DNA of 64,000 nt from Paenibacillus_F chitinolyticus_A. GTDB lineage: Bacteria; Bacillota; Bacilli; Paenibacillales; NBRC-103111. Positions 16,494 to 25,700 of the stretch are shown here, in pieces (the first letter of the stretch is position 1; each line of letters starts with the position of its first letter). The notes beneath the pieces are model-generated. The model did not search any database, was not told where the DNA came from, and saw only the letters and a program-made list of their open reading frames with translations. The DNA lies in contig NZ_CP173427.1 in NCBI RefSeq assembly GCF_045038035.1, forward strand, positions 2,480,001 to 2,544,000, in the 5' to 3' direction. Both the position numbers and the translations under genes were made by a program.

Positions 16494-17192
16494 GTGAAAG
16501 AAATTCAGGACCGGGAGCAGTTGTCCCGTTATTTGCGGGAACACCGGCTGGAAACGGTTTTTAACGAAGCCTTGAACCCCCATTTGTCTCTGTTCAGCTT
16601 CGGGCAGGGAGAGATGATCTGTTCCAGGGGCGAGCCGGCCCGCTATTTGTATGTGCTGGTTAAAGGGAAAATTAAAATTTACACGTCCTCCGCGGAAGGC
16701 AAAACGCTGATTCTCTGCTTCAAGACGCCGATTGAAGTGATCGGCGATATTGAATATATACGGGGAAGCGATATCGTGAACACGGTTGAAGCCGTATCGC
16801 CGGTTCACATGATCGGAATTCATCACCGCTGGCTCAAAAAGTACGGGAACGACCACGCTCCGCTGCTGAGGTTTTTATTGGAGATTATTACGCAGAAATT
16901 TTACATCGACTCGAATTTTTCCAGTTTTAATTTGATGTATCCGGTAGAAGTCCGGCTCGCCAGCTACTTGCTGTCGGTTTTCTGCGAAGAGTCGGATAAT
17001 CTGGTCCGGGGGCAGCTGAGCACGACCCATCTCATGGATGCGGCCAATTTGATCGGAACGAGCTACAGGCATCTGAACAGGGTGATCCAAAAGTTTTGCA
17101 GCGAAGGGCTGCTTCAGCGTACGAGAGGGTTTATTACGATTAAAGACCGGGAAGGTCTGAGCGCGCTGGCCGGTCACAATATTTATGAGTGA
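16494..17192 (+). CDS. Crp/Fnr-family transcription regulator
   Basis: 232 residues from a GTG start, ten bases after GGAGG. Residues about 30-140 are a cyclic-nucleotide-binding beta-roll (FSFGQGEMICSRGEPARYLYVLVKGKIKIY). Residues about 155-225 are a winged helix (LMDAANLIGTSYRHLNRVIQKFCSEGLLQRTRGFITI). The phosphate-binding cassette of true cAMP receptors is not obvious. There is no N-terminal Fnr cysteine cluster, so the ligand is unknown. It lies between two YdcZ transporter genes, all on plus, and most likely controls them. Sequence and context resemble the E. coli YeiL group. Confidence 0.88.
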   Translation: MKEIQDREQLSRYLREHRLETVFNEALNPHLSLFSFGQGEMICSRGEPARYLYVLVKGKIKIYTSSAEGKTLILCFKTPIEVIGDIEYIRGSDIVNTVEAVSPVHMIGIHHRWLKKYGNDHAPLLRFLLEIITQKFYIDSNFSSFNLMYPVEVRLASYLLSVFCEESDNLVRGQLSTTHLMDAANLIGTSYRHLNRVIQKFCSEGLLQRTRGFITIKDREGLSALAGHNIYE

Positions 17193-17254
17193 TAGAGTTT
17201 AGCGGGTCTCACCGTGTATCGGAAAGTGTTATTTGGAGAGAAGGGAGCAAAACC

Positions 17255-17740
17255 ATGATACTGGGATTAATGCTGGCGGTTCTGGCCGGTTCGCTGGTCA
17301 GCCTGCAGACGGTTTTCAACAGCAAAGTAAACGAACGGACGGGATCTTGGGCAACGACGACCCTGGTGCTCGGAATGGGATTCCTGGCTTCGTTGATCAT
17401 CAGTCTGCTTGTGGAGGGGAAGCAAACGTTCGCCCTGCAAAACATGCAGCTGTGGTATTGGGCAAGCGGCATGATCGGCGTCGGAGTCGTTATCTGTCTC
17501 GTACAGGGAATGAAGCTTCTGGGCCCGACATATGCCATTTCAATCGTGCTGACGGCGCAGCTCAGTTTTGCCCTGCTGTGGGACTCGCTGGGATGGCTGG
17601 GACTGGAGAAGGTGCCGTTTACGCTGAACAAGCTGATCGGGGTGCTGGTCATCGTCGCCGGCATCGTATTGTTCAAATTCGGCGGCAGGCAAGGAGCCGA
17701 GCCGTCCGCGGCCAAGGCGCCGCAGGGATTGCCGGACTGA
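17255..17740 (+). CDS. YdcZ-family (DUF606) membrane transporter, second copy
   Basis: 161 residues starting MILGLMLAVLAGSLVSLQTVFNSKVNERTGSW, chosen because AAGGGAG stands just upstream. The open frame runs up to 17189, overlapping the regulator. Four membrane helices are visible, with the same family signature as the first copy (LLGPTYAISIVLTAQLSFALLWDSLGWLG). The C-terminus has a 20-residue hydrophilic tail that the first copy lacks. The two copies are clearly different in sequence, which suggests a heteromeric transporter made by one operon with the regulator in the middle. Confidence 0.85.
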   Translation: MILGLMLAVLAGSLVSLQTVFNSKVNERTGSWATTTLVLGMGFLASLIISLLVEGKQTFALQNMQLWYWASGMIGVGVVICLVQGMKLLGPTYAISIVLTAQLSFALLWDSLGWLGLEKVPFTLNKLIGVLVIVAGIVLFKFGGRQGAEPSAAKAPQGLPD

Positions 17741-17763
17741 CGGATGTACGGGAAGTCATAATG

Positions 17764-17799
17764 AAAAACTCAGGCTCTCTCTGGAGAACCTGAGTTTTT
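17764..17799. terminator. Bidirectional terminator
   Basis: AAAAACTCAGG (17764-17774) pairs with CCTGAGTTTTT (17789-17799). It separates the plus-strand YdcZ operon from the convergent minus-strand hybrid kinase gene and has T-runs in both directions. Confidence 0.85.
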
Positions 17800-17835
17800 C
17801 TGTTGTTTACGCGGCTGCAAGCTGTCGCCTGACAT

Positions 17836-20800
17836 TTAATTGGCGGGGATGAAGAAAGAAACGGCGGTCCCGAGACCGGGAGAGCTTTTGAGCGTCAATC
17901 CCCTGCCGTACATGTGCCGCAGCCGGCGGTCAGTGTTCGCCAGTCCGATTCCCCGGCGCTTTTCTCCGGCGTGGACGCCCTGGAGCTTCTCCAGGATTGC
18001 CGGGTCCATCCCCATGCCGTTGTCCGTAACACGGACTTCCGTCCCGTTTTCGCGATTTTTCACTTCGATCCGGATAACGCCTCCCGACTTTTTGTCAAGC
18101 ACGCCGTGGATGAGCGCATTTTCAACCAGCGGCTGAATGGATAGAGGCGGAAGTCTGAGCCCGGGAATGTCATCGATCTCCCATTGGATGCCCAGCCTGT
18201 TTCCGTGGCGGACGGTTTCTACAGCGAGATAGGAGCGGACAAGCTCCAGCTCTCTCTGAAGAGGAATAAGCTGCTCCGAGTTTTGAAAGTCGAAGCTGTT
18301 TTGCAAGTATGCGGAAAATTCCTCCAGAAGCGACCTCATTTTTGCCGGGTCGATCTCGCTGAGGATGGAGATGGAGTTTATCGTGTTGAAGAAAAAATGC
18401 GGCTTGATTTGAGCCTGCAGCCATGCGGCTTCCATACGCAGCCGTTCTTCAACCGACAGTTTGAGGCCGATCAGGGAGCGGACCCGCGCCTTCAGGTCGT
18501 AAGCTCCCAGCGGCTTCGTGACATAATCGTTCGCGCCTGCCAGGAAGCCCGCCGTTATATCTTGCGGGCTGCTCCGTGCCGTAAGCAGGAGGACGGGCAG
18601 CTCGGCCAGCGTATGCCTGCCGCGGATGCTCCGGGTCAGTTCGTAGCCGGACATGAGCGGCATCATGACGTCGCTGATGACGAGGTCCCAACCGTTTCCG
18701 TCCAACAGGGACAGAGCTTCTCTGCCGCTTGCTGCCGTTTCGACGCGGTAGCCTTCGGATGCCAGCAGGTTGCGAAGCACCGTCAGGTTGACGGGATCAT
18801 CGTCGACGACGAGAATACTCGGCAGCATCTCCGGCCATCCGGTCTGCTCTTGCCGGGCGGTTTGCGCGGCCTGTCCGGCCGGGCTGGCTGCGGACAGTTC
18901 TTCTTCGGCGGCCGCTAAGGGAACGGGGGACTGGGGAGCGTGCCCGAAGGGACCGTTCAAGTCCGGTCCGGCGGGATAAGCCGGATAGGCAGCGGCCCGG
19001 AACGGCTCCGCGAAAGGCAGCGTAAAAGAAAATACGCTGCCCTGCCCGGGCACGGAGGAAGCTTCGAGCACACCGCCGTGCAGTTCCACCAGGCTTTTGC
19101 AGATGCCCAGACCGAGCCCCAACCCTCCACCGGGTGAGGTAATCCCGGAATCGGCCTGCTCGTAGGGCTGAAATAAGCGGACCAACTGCCGCCCGTCGAT
19201 ACCGATTCCCGTGTCCGCAATCCGGATTTCGGCGTGACCGTCCCGGACCCGCGCTTCGATGACAATCGTCCCCTCGTTCGTAAATTTAATAGCGTTGTGA
19301 ACGAGATTAAACAGGATCTGGGTCAGCCTGTTCTCATCCGCAAAGACGGGCGGAAATGTTTCGGGAATATCCAGCTTCAGTTCCAGGGGCTTGCCGTAGG
19401 TCATATAACGCAGCATATCGGCCACGCCGGCCGCGACGGACTGAACTGTCAGCTCCTTCGGCTGCAGGCGGACGCGGTTTTCTTTCAATAACGTGATGTC
19501 CAGCAAATCATTAAGCAGCAGAGACATCCGCTGCCCGACCGCCAAGAGCAGTTCCATGTTTTTTCTGCTGTCCTCCGTAAGCCTGTCCTGCTCTGTGTGG
19601 AGAACCGTCTGAGCCATATTCAAAATTCCGTGCAGCGGATTCCTCAGTTCGTGGGAGGTGTTAGCGAGGAAGTCATCCTTCCGTTTGTCTTCCTTTTGCA
19701 ATCTTTCGGCAAGCTCCGCCGTCCTGGCGGAAGTGCGGAAATAACGTTTAAACCAGTAGGCGGCAAGCGCAAACAAAGCGGCAAGCAGGTCAAGCGGATA
19801 AAAATCCGGTTCCGGACCGGTTACCGGCTCTATGGCGGCCCAGAACACGTTGGAGACGACCGCCGTAATCCCGAGCAGCAGAAACATGCCGTCCTCCTTC
19901 TCCCTTTTTACCGTTCTCAGCATAAGGACAAGAAAGACGAGATCCGTCGACAAGCCGGATAACGTTAAAAACAAAGAAGAGCGGGAAACCATATAAGCGG
20001 GCGCGAACAAAATGAACAAGGTGTACAGGACATAAACAAACTGAAGCATTCTAAAAATCCGTTTGCCGGTCTGTTTGAGAAACCACAGTCTTGCGAGTTG
20101 AATGAGGCAAAGGGCAATTCCCGTGTAGGCGATCAATATCGTCCTCGTGGCGGTTTCGTAATCCATATTGAGCCAGACGGCCAGGGGTTTGCCGTCGTCC
20201 AAAAGTACGGCGACCGCCGCAAAGAGACCCAGCGAAGCGAATGTGAGGACGGATTTGCGCTGCGCGCCGATCAAATAAAGCAGCACCGCATAGGCCGAGT
20301 GGATCAGCAGAACGAGGGCGATGGCAAGCTGTGAGCCGATGCCGATCCATACGGTGCGCGTCAGGGCGCCCTCTTCACCGAAACGGACCGAACCCGTAAT
20401 GCCTCCGGCTTTCATATAGGACGGACTGGCTGCATGAATGATCAGATCCGCTTGGCCGCTGTCCGCCGTAAACGTGACGGAGGCGGGTCGGTAGCCCGGG
20501 ATGAAGCCCTCGCCTGTCTCCGCCGGCCGGCCGATATAATGGATCGGCTGGCCGTTTACGAACACTCCGGAAGCGGAGCGGATATCGGGCAAGCGGATGC
20601 TGAATGTCAGCTTCGTATCACGGGGTAGAGACACACGCAGCCGGTAACTGCCGAAGCGGTAGCCGTCTTTCGCTTCCGCGGCAAAGGCCTGCTCCCAGGA
20701 ACCGGGAACCTGCAAAACCTGCATCCTCGCCGGCGCCGCCGGACCGCTTTCGAAAGGAATCAGTTGATTGGGATAAAATTCCCATTCGCCGTCAAGCGTT

Positions 20801-20967
20801 ACCAGCGGATTTTCGGCAAAATCCCAGTTCTGCAAATTGAGCGATCCTTTAACGGCCGGAGGATGAGCGGGAATAGAGGTCATTTGGGACCAGGTCAGAC
20901 GCAGTCCGCCGAGCGACAGGAAAAAAAGAAACACCCAGATAAACACTCTGAATTTGTAGGTTTTCAT
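17836..20967 (-). CDS. Hybrid histidine kinase with 7TMR-DISM sensor and two kinase modules
   Basis: 1043 residues. An N-terminal signal-like helix is followed by an extracellular 7TMR-DISM beta-domain (about 45-195: LDGEWEFYP, GSYRLRVSLP) and seven membrane helices (about 205-405). A first transmitter follows: HisKA with His439 in TSHELRNP, and an ATPase domain with N-box LVHNAIKF and GLGLGICKSL (to about 652). A receiver domain (about 717-835) has Asp766 in VISDVMMP. The chain ends in a second, LytS/YesM-type kinase with His857 in QIKPHFFFNTIN and the ATPase motifs LVENALIHG, DNGMGM and GIGLANT. It could pass phosphate internally and then to the divergent receiver-BTAD regulator. The 7TMR-DISM domain suggests a carbohydrate-like signal. 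There is no clear Shine-Dalgarno sequence before the ATG. Confidence 0.9.
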   Translation of the reverse strand: MKTYKFRVFIWVFLFFLSLGGLRLTWSQMTSIPAHPPAVKGSLNLQNWDFAENPLVTLDGEWEFYPNQLIPFESGPAAPARMQVLQVPGSWEQAFAAEAKDGYRFGSYRLRVSLPRDTKLTFSIRLPDIRSASGVFVNGQPIHYIGRPAETGEGFIPGYRPASVTFTADSGQADLIIHAASPSYMKAGGITGSVRFGEEGALTRTVWIGIGSQLAIALVLLIHSAYAVLLYLIGAQRKSVLTFASLGLFAAVAVLLDDGKPLAVWLNMDYETATRTILIAYTGIALCLIQLARLWFLKQTGKRIFRMLQFVYVLYTLFILFAPAYMVSRSSLFLTLSGLSTDLVFLVLMLRTVKREKEDGMFLLLGITAVVSNVFWAAIEPVTGPEPDFYPLDLLAALFALAAYWFKRYFRTSARTAELAERLQKEDKRKDDFLANTSHELRNPLHGILNMAQTVLHTEQDRLTEDSRKNMELLLAVGQRMSLLLNDLLDITLLKENRVRLQPKELTVQSVAAGVADMLRYMTYGKPLELKLDIPETFPPVFADENRLTQILFNLVHNAIKFTNEGTIVIEARVRDGHAEIRIADTGIGIDGRQLVRLFQPYEQADSGITSPGGGLGLGLGICKSLVELHGGVLEASSVPGQGSVFSFTLPFAEPFRAAAYPAYPAGPDLNGPFGHAPQSPVPLAAAEEELSAASPAGQAAQTARQEQTGWPEMLPSILVVDDDPVNLTVLRNLLASEGYRVETAASGREALSLLDGNGWDLVISDVMMPLMSGYELTRSIRGRHTLAELPVLLLTARSSPQDITAGFLAGANDYVTKPLGAYDLKARVRSLIGLKLSVEERLRMEAAWLQAQIKPHFFFNTINSISILSEIDPAKMRSLLEEFSAYLQNSFDFQNSEQLIPLQRELELVRSYLAVETVRHGNRLGIQWEIDDIPGLRLPPLSIQPLVENALIHGVLDKKSGGVIRIEVKNRENGTEVRVTDNGMGMDPAILEKLQGVHAGEKRRGIGLANTDRRLRHMYGRGLTLKSSPGLGTAVSFFIPAN

Positions 20968-21211
20968 TCAGTTGCATTTCTACAAATTTCCTTAAAATCC
21001 TTTCTCATTTCAAGATGCGTTTTCGGTAAATGATTCTTTTGGCCCTATAAAAATAGTTAGGAAGACTCCTTTCATTTCTGATATGGTAGAGAAGAGGGGG
21101 CGAAGTCCTTTATTATATGGATCAAAAGCCTATCTATCCCAACATGAGGTAAGTCCGATAAGGTACATAAGTTCGAATGAAAGAATAGAGTCTGATTCGG
21201 AGGGACTGAGG

Positions 21212-22360
21212 ATGTTAAAAGCGATAATTCTGGAAGATGAGCCTCTTGCCGCTTTGCAGATGAACCGCATGCTGGAAGAAATCCCGGGGATTGAGGTAGC
21301 GGGTTCCTATTCGGACCCCGAAGAAGCGATAGCCCAGGCCGAAGGGCTGCAGCCGGATATAGCGTTTCTCGATATACATCTGCCCGGTAAATCCGGGATA
21401 CAAGCGGCCGAGCTTCTGCAGGAGGTTTGTCCGGAATTGGACATCGTATTCGTTACGGCCTACGATAAATACGCGGTTCAGGCGTTTGACTTGAACGCTG
21501 TCGATTATTTGATGAAGCCGCTGCGCAAGGAACGGCTCTTAAAAACCGTCCGCCGTCTTACGGATAACGCGCGGATCTTACGCAGCAACCGTGCGGACGA
21601 TTCGTCCCGCCCCATGCGGATTCGTCTGCTGCAGACGATACAATTCGAACGCCGGAACGGTACCGTAGAGAGGCTGAAATGGCGCACGGCCAAAGCGCAG
21701 GAGCTCTTCGCCTACTTGCTTCACCACCGTGGACAGCTTATTCGTAAAAGCGACCTGCTTGAGATGTTCTGGCCGGATTTGGAGGCCAAGAAAGCGGCCG
21801 CTCATCTGTATACCACGATCTATCATATCCGGCAGGCGTTAAAACATACGGGAACGGATATCGGAATCCGGAGTATGAACCTAAAAGAGGGTTACATGCT
21901 GGATGCCGGAGACATCCGGATCGACTCGGAGGAATGGGAGCGGGATCTGAGCCGGCTGGAAGCCGTTCATACCGGCAATGCGGCGGAGCATCGCAAGATA
22001 CTGGATCTGTATCCCGGAGACTTTATGGCGGATTGCGATTATCTCTGGGCGGAGAATGAGCGGCAGCGGCTGCGCATTTTGTGGATCGAACATGCAAGGA
22101 AGCTGGGAGAATTTTATGCCGGTCATGGCGAGGTTAATAAAGCGGTCATGGTTTACAGCCGGATGCAGGAGAAATACCCGCACTTCGAAGGCAGCTATTT
22201 CCCGCTGATGAAGCTGTATGCTTCTCTCAGGGACCGCAAGGCCGTAGAAGAGCAATTCGAACGGCTGGGCGCGCTGCTCAAAGAAATGGACGTGCTTCCC
22301 GAGGGTTCCGTTCAAAGGTGGATGGAAGAGTGGAGGGAAGGCGCCGCAAGTGTGCTTTGA
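21212..22360 (+). CDS. Response regulator with winged helix and BTAD (SARP-like) domain
   Basis: 382 residues starting MLKAIILEDEPLAALQMNRM, seven bases after GGAGGG; the open frame runs upstream to 21083 without a ribosome site. Residues 1-120 are a receiver with phospho-acceptor Asp54 (FLDIHLPG), Thr in VTAYD and Lys in MKPL. Residues about 135-225 are an OmpR-type winged helix (WRTAKAQELFAYLLHHRGQLIRKSDLLEMFWPD). Residues about 235-375 are a bacterial transcriptional activator domain of helical repeats. This receiver-plus-SARP layout is known in Bacillota but uncommon. It is divergent from the hybrid kinase and is almost surely its partner. The LPXTG adhesin gene follows downstream in the same direction and is a plausible target. 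Confidence 0.9.
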   Translation: MLKAIILEDEPLAALQMNRMLEEIPGIEVAGSYSDPEEAIAQAEGLQPDIAFLDIHLPGKSGIQAAELLQEVCPELDIVFVTAYDKYAVQAFDLNAVDYLMKPLRKERLLKTVRRLTDNARILRSNRADDSSRPMRIRLLQTIQFERRNGTVERLKWRTAKAQELFAYLLHHRGQLIRKSDLLEMFWPDLEAKKAAAHLYTTIYHIRQALKHTGTDIGIRSMNLKEGYMLDAGDIRIDSEEWERDLSRLEAVHTGNAAEHRKILDLYPGDFMADCDYLWAENERQRLRILWIEHARKLGEFYAGHGEVNKAVMVYSRMQEKYPHFEGSYFPLMKLYASLRDRKAVEEQFERLGALLKEMDVLPEGSVQRWMEEWREGAASVL

Positions 22361-22403
22361 ACAGGAGGCCGTCTTTTTTTCGGCAAGACGCTTATCAGGA
22401 ACC

Positions 22404-22444
22404 AACCGGGCTGAGTATACAGGCCGGTTTTTTTGTGCCGCCCC
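22404..22444 (+). terminator. Terminator after the receiver-BTAD gene
   Basis: AACCGG (22404-22409) pairs with CCGGTT (22434-22439), with T-run 22438-22444. It separates the regulator from the adhesin operon. Confidence 0.75.
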
Positions 22445-22477
22445 GTTGTTCAGATTTTGTCGAGATGGGCGCGCTAC

Positions 22478-22600
22478 AATACAAAGTGTGCCTTTTTGCG
22501 GCATAAACCGATCGGGAGAAAGGAGAGAAGCAGGAGATCAGACCCTGATGATGCCGGACGGCAAAACAATCACCGTTGAAGTCTCTGTCCACTTTGTATT
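22478..22600 (+). other. Candidate structured leader RNA before the adhesin gene
   Basis: AATACAAAGTG at 22478-22488 is perfectly complementary to CACTTTGTATT at 22590-22600. These 11-base arms enclose 101 bases with smaller inverted repeats (TGCC/GGCA at once after the first arm; ATCAG/CTGAT near 22538-22551). A hairpin CCTGCACGGTGCAGG follows at 22655-22669. The long closing stem with inner stems looks like the P1 helix of a riboswitch or other cis-acting RNA. I do not recognise a known class. The adhesin start codon is about 155 bases downstream. No ORF here is convincing. Confidence 0.4.
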
Positions 22601-22755
22601 CACTTGTCCGAAGAGATGAGGAGCCGGACGTCTTCAGCGTCTCGGAGTCTTCTTCCTGCACGGTGCAGGTGATCGATCCTCTTGCAAGTTAACTACAAAC
22701 ATAAGGTGATATTGACTTCAGCAAATAAATGAGGGATTGGAGGCGTGAAACGTTC

Positions 22756-25700
22756 ATGCTGAAGCAAAAAATTAGCGCTGCCCTAGTTGCGCTGCTGGTC
22801 TTCGTCCAGGTTTTTAACGGATTCGGCCAGTGGAGCGCGGCGAATGCGGCCGATATTAACGGATCTATTTTGGACAGCGTAACCTTGGCGGTGTACGACA
22901 AGGCCGGTAACGTCGTGACTGACAATGTTTACGAGCAGGGCTCCAAAGTGCAGGTGGATTATCATTGGTCTCTGCCTGACGGGCACGGTTACAAGGACGG
23001 GGATACGTTCCGTTTCACCCTGCCTGCGGAGTTTCTTCTTTTCAACAACATAAGCGGACCTCTTCTCATTGAAACCGACGATGTGGGTTCGTTTACGGTC
23101 AACAAGGATACCCGTCAAATAGTGATGACCTTCAACTCCTACATAGAGACACACGATGACGTACGCGGGATTTTAACGATCCAAACCCAGTTTGACACAC
23201 AGAAGATAACCGGCTCGACCCTTCAGAAAATTAAAATTCCGATTAAAGGCGGAGAGCAGGTCATTTCGCTCCAGTTTAAACCTAACGTTGCCTCGACAAT
23301 CGGAAAAAGCGGTGTTCCCCAGGGATACAACGCTAAAAACATCGATTGGACCGTGGACGTTAACAAAGAATTAAAATCCGTCGAAAATGCGGTGATGACT
23401 GATCCGCTTCCGGCGGGACTTTCCGTTCCGGTTACAGCCGCGGTTTATAACCTGGACGTAAATTTGGACGGAACGGTCGTTCAGGGAGCGCTTGTCGATC
23501 CCGGCAAGTATACCTTGGACACATCGGGCGGCACGGTAAAGGTGAGTTTTGCCGACAGCCCTATCACGACCGCGTACCGCGTTCAATTTACTACGCCCGT
23601 AACGGACGGCTCGCCGGCGACATTCAACAACACGGCCACGTTTAAGGGCGGCAATCAGAGTGCGGTCAGCGCGAGCGCGACCGTAACCGTGCAGCGCGGA
23701 AGCGCGCTCAGCAAGAGTTCCGTAAGCTACGACTCGGCCACTCAAACGATCGGCTGGGCCATCAAGTATAACTACAACGAGAGAGCGATAACCCAAGCGA
23801 ACGCCGTTCTGACCGATTTGTTCGACGATGTCCATGAACTGGTAGCGAACTCGGTCAAAGTGTACCCGGTTGCGCTGGATAACGCCGGCAACGAAACGGT
23901 CGGCGGCGAAATTCCGGCCGGCGATTATACGGTGACATCCGCCTCCGCTGCCGGTAAGAACGGATTTAAGCTGCAATTCAATCAGCCGGTAACAGGCGCC
24001 TATAAAATTACTTATGAGACCAAAACCGCCGACCGCGTGATTGCAGACGGAACCGTTAACAACAAAGTGACGTCCGGAAGCGGCGACAGTGCGACAGGGA
24101 ACCGTCCCGTCAAGCAGGTCGTACTGGTCAAAACCATGGATGGCGCTAACTATCAGGACAAAACGGCTGCATGGACCTTGACGATAAACGGCGATAAACA
24201 GCCCATGAGCGAAGTCGTCATTACGGATGCGTTCCCGAATAAGGGAATGAAGATCGTACCCGGCACGTTTAAAGTCAAGCAGGGAAGCGCGGTTTTGAAC
24301 AGCCCTGCCGACTACACGCTGGACGGTACGGTAACGGAAGATTCCGGATTTAAGCTGACCTTCGCGGGTCCTCTTTCGGAGACCGTCACGATCAGCTACA
24401 AAACGGAGTACAATTTCGATTGGATTACGCCTCCGGGCAGCACGAAGAACTTTGTGAACAATGCGGACATCACGTGGAAGGACAGCACATCCGCAGCGCA
24501 AACAAAGTCCGTATCGGCTGTTTTCACCCCGCGCAGCGAGGCTAAAAACAACGGATTCAAAAACGGTACGTACAATGCTTCGAAGAAGGAGTTAAGCTGG
24601 ACAATCGGCGTCAACTACAACGGAAAGCCTCTCACAAGCCCGAGTGTCGAAGACCTCCTGGAATCGAAGCAGACCCTGGTCTCCGGCTCGCTTGCTCTGT
24701 ATACGATGAATATTGCAGCGAACGGAAATCCTTCCATGGGTACGATCATCGACAGCTCCGAGTACAGCTACTCGGTTGACAGTGCGAATAAGCTGGCGGT
24801 GACGCTTCTTAAGCCATCCTCCGCTCCGTTCTATATCGTCTATAAAACGAGTCTGGACGGGGAGCTTATCGACAGTACGGTCAGCAATACGGCGGAATTG
24901 TTCGACGCTGCCGCTCCCGTATCGGAGAAATTGACCGCCAAGGTGACGATTCCGAAAGGCGGCGAGTACGTCAACAAAGCCGGTTCCCAGAACGGGGACA
25001 AGATCAACTGGATCATCAACATCAACCGGGGACAATCAACGGTAGCGGACGCGAAAATCGTAGATACGCCTACGGAGAACCAACTGCTGCTGCCTGAATC
25101 TTTCAAGCTGTACACGACGACTGTAGCCGCTAACGGAGACGTTGTCAAAAGCACTCAGGCTGTCAAAGGGAATGATTACAATCTTACGATATTGACGGAC
25201 GACGAAGGCAAGCAGACGTTCGAGCTAAGCTTCCTCCACGAAATTACAGCGCCATACGTTCTGGAGTATCAGTCCTTAATCGTTGCGAACGATCGGGATA
25301 CGGTTTCCAACAAAGTCAGCTTTAGCGGAAATAACGTAAGCGTGGTATCGAAGGAAACCACCGACAGCATCATCGTCGGAGTATCCAGCGGTTCCGGCAC
25401 GGGCAGCGGGATCAGAGGTTCCCTTACCGTCAAAAAGACGGATGCGGCCGACTCTTCGCACTTGCTTCAGGGTGCCGTGTTCGAACTGTACCGCAAATCC
25501 GGAAACTCGCGTTCCCTGATTGATAGCGGAACAACGGATTCGACAGGCACTTTGATCTTTAAAAAGCTGCTGGCCGGCGATTATATCATCAAAGAAAAAT
25601 CGGCGCCGTCCGGTTATGTGCTTGACAACACGGACCGTCCCGTTACGATTAATTCCACAGCGGGCTTCACGCTGAATGTGACGAATGCGAAGGTGTCCGT

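Noticed and set aside
23371..24501. 376-codon minus-strand ORF
   Set aside because: Shadow of the adhesin modules, with no ribosome site.
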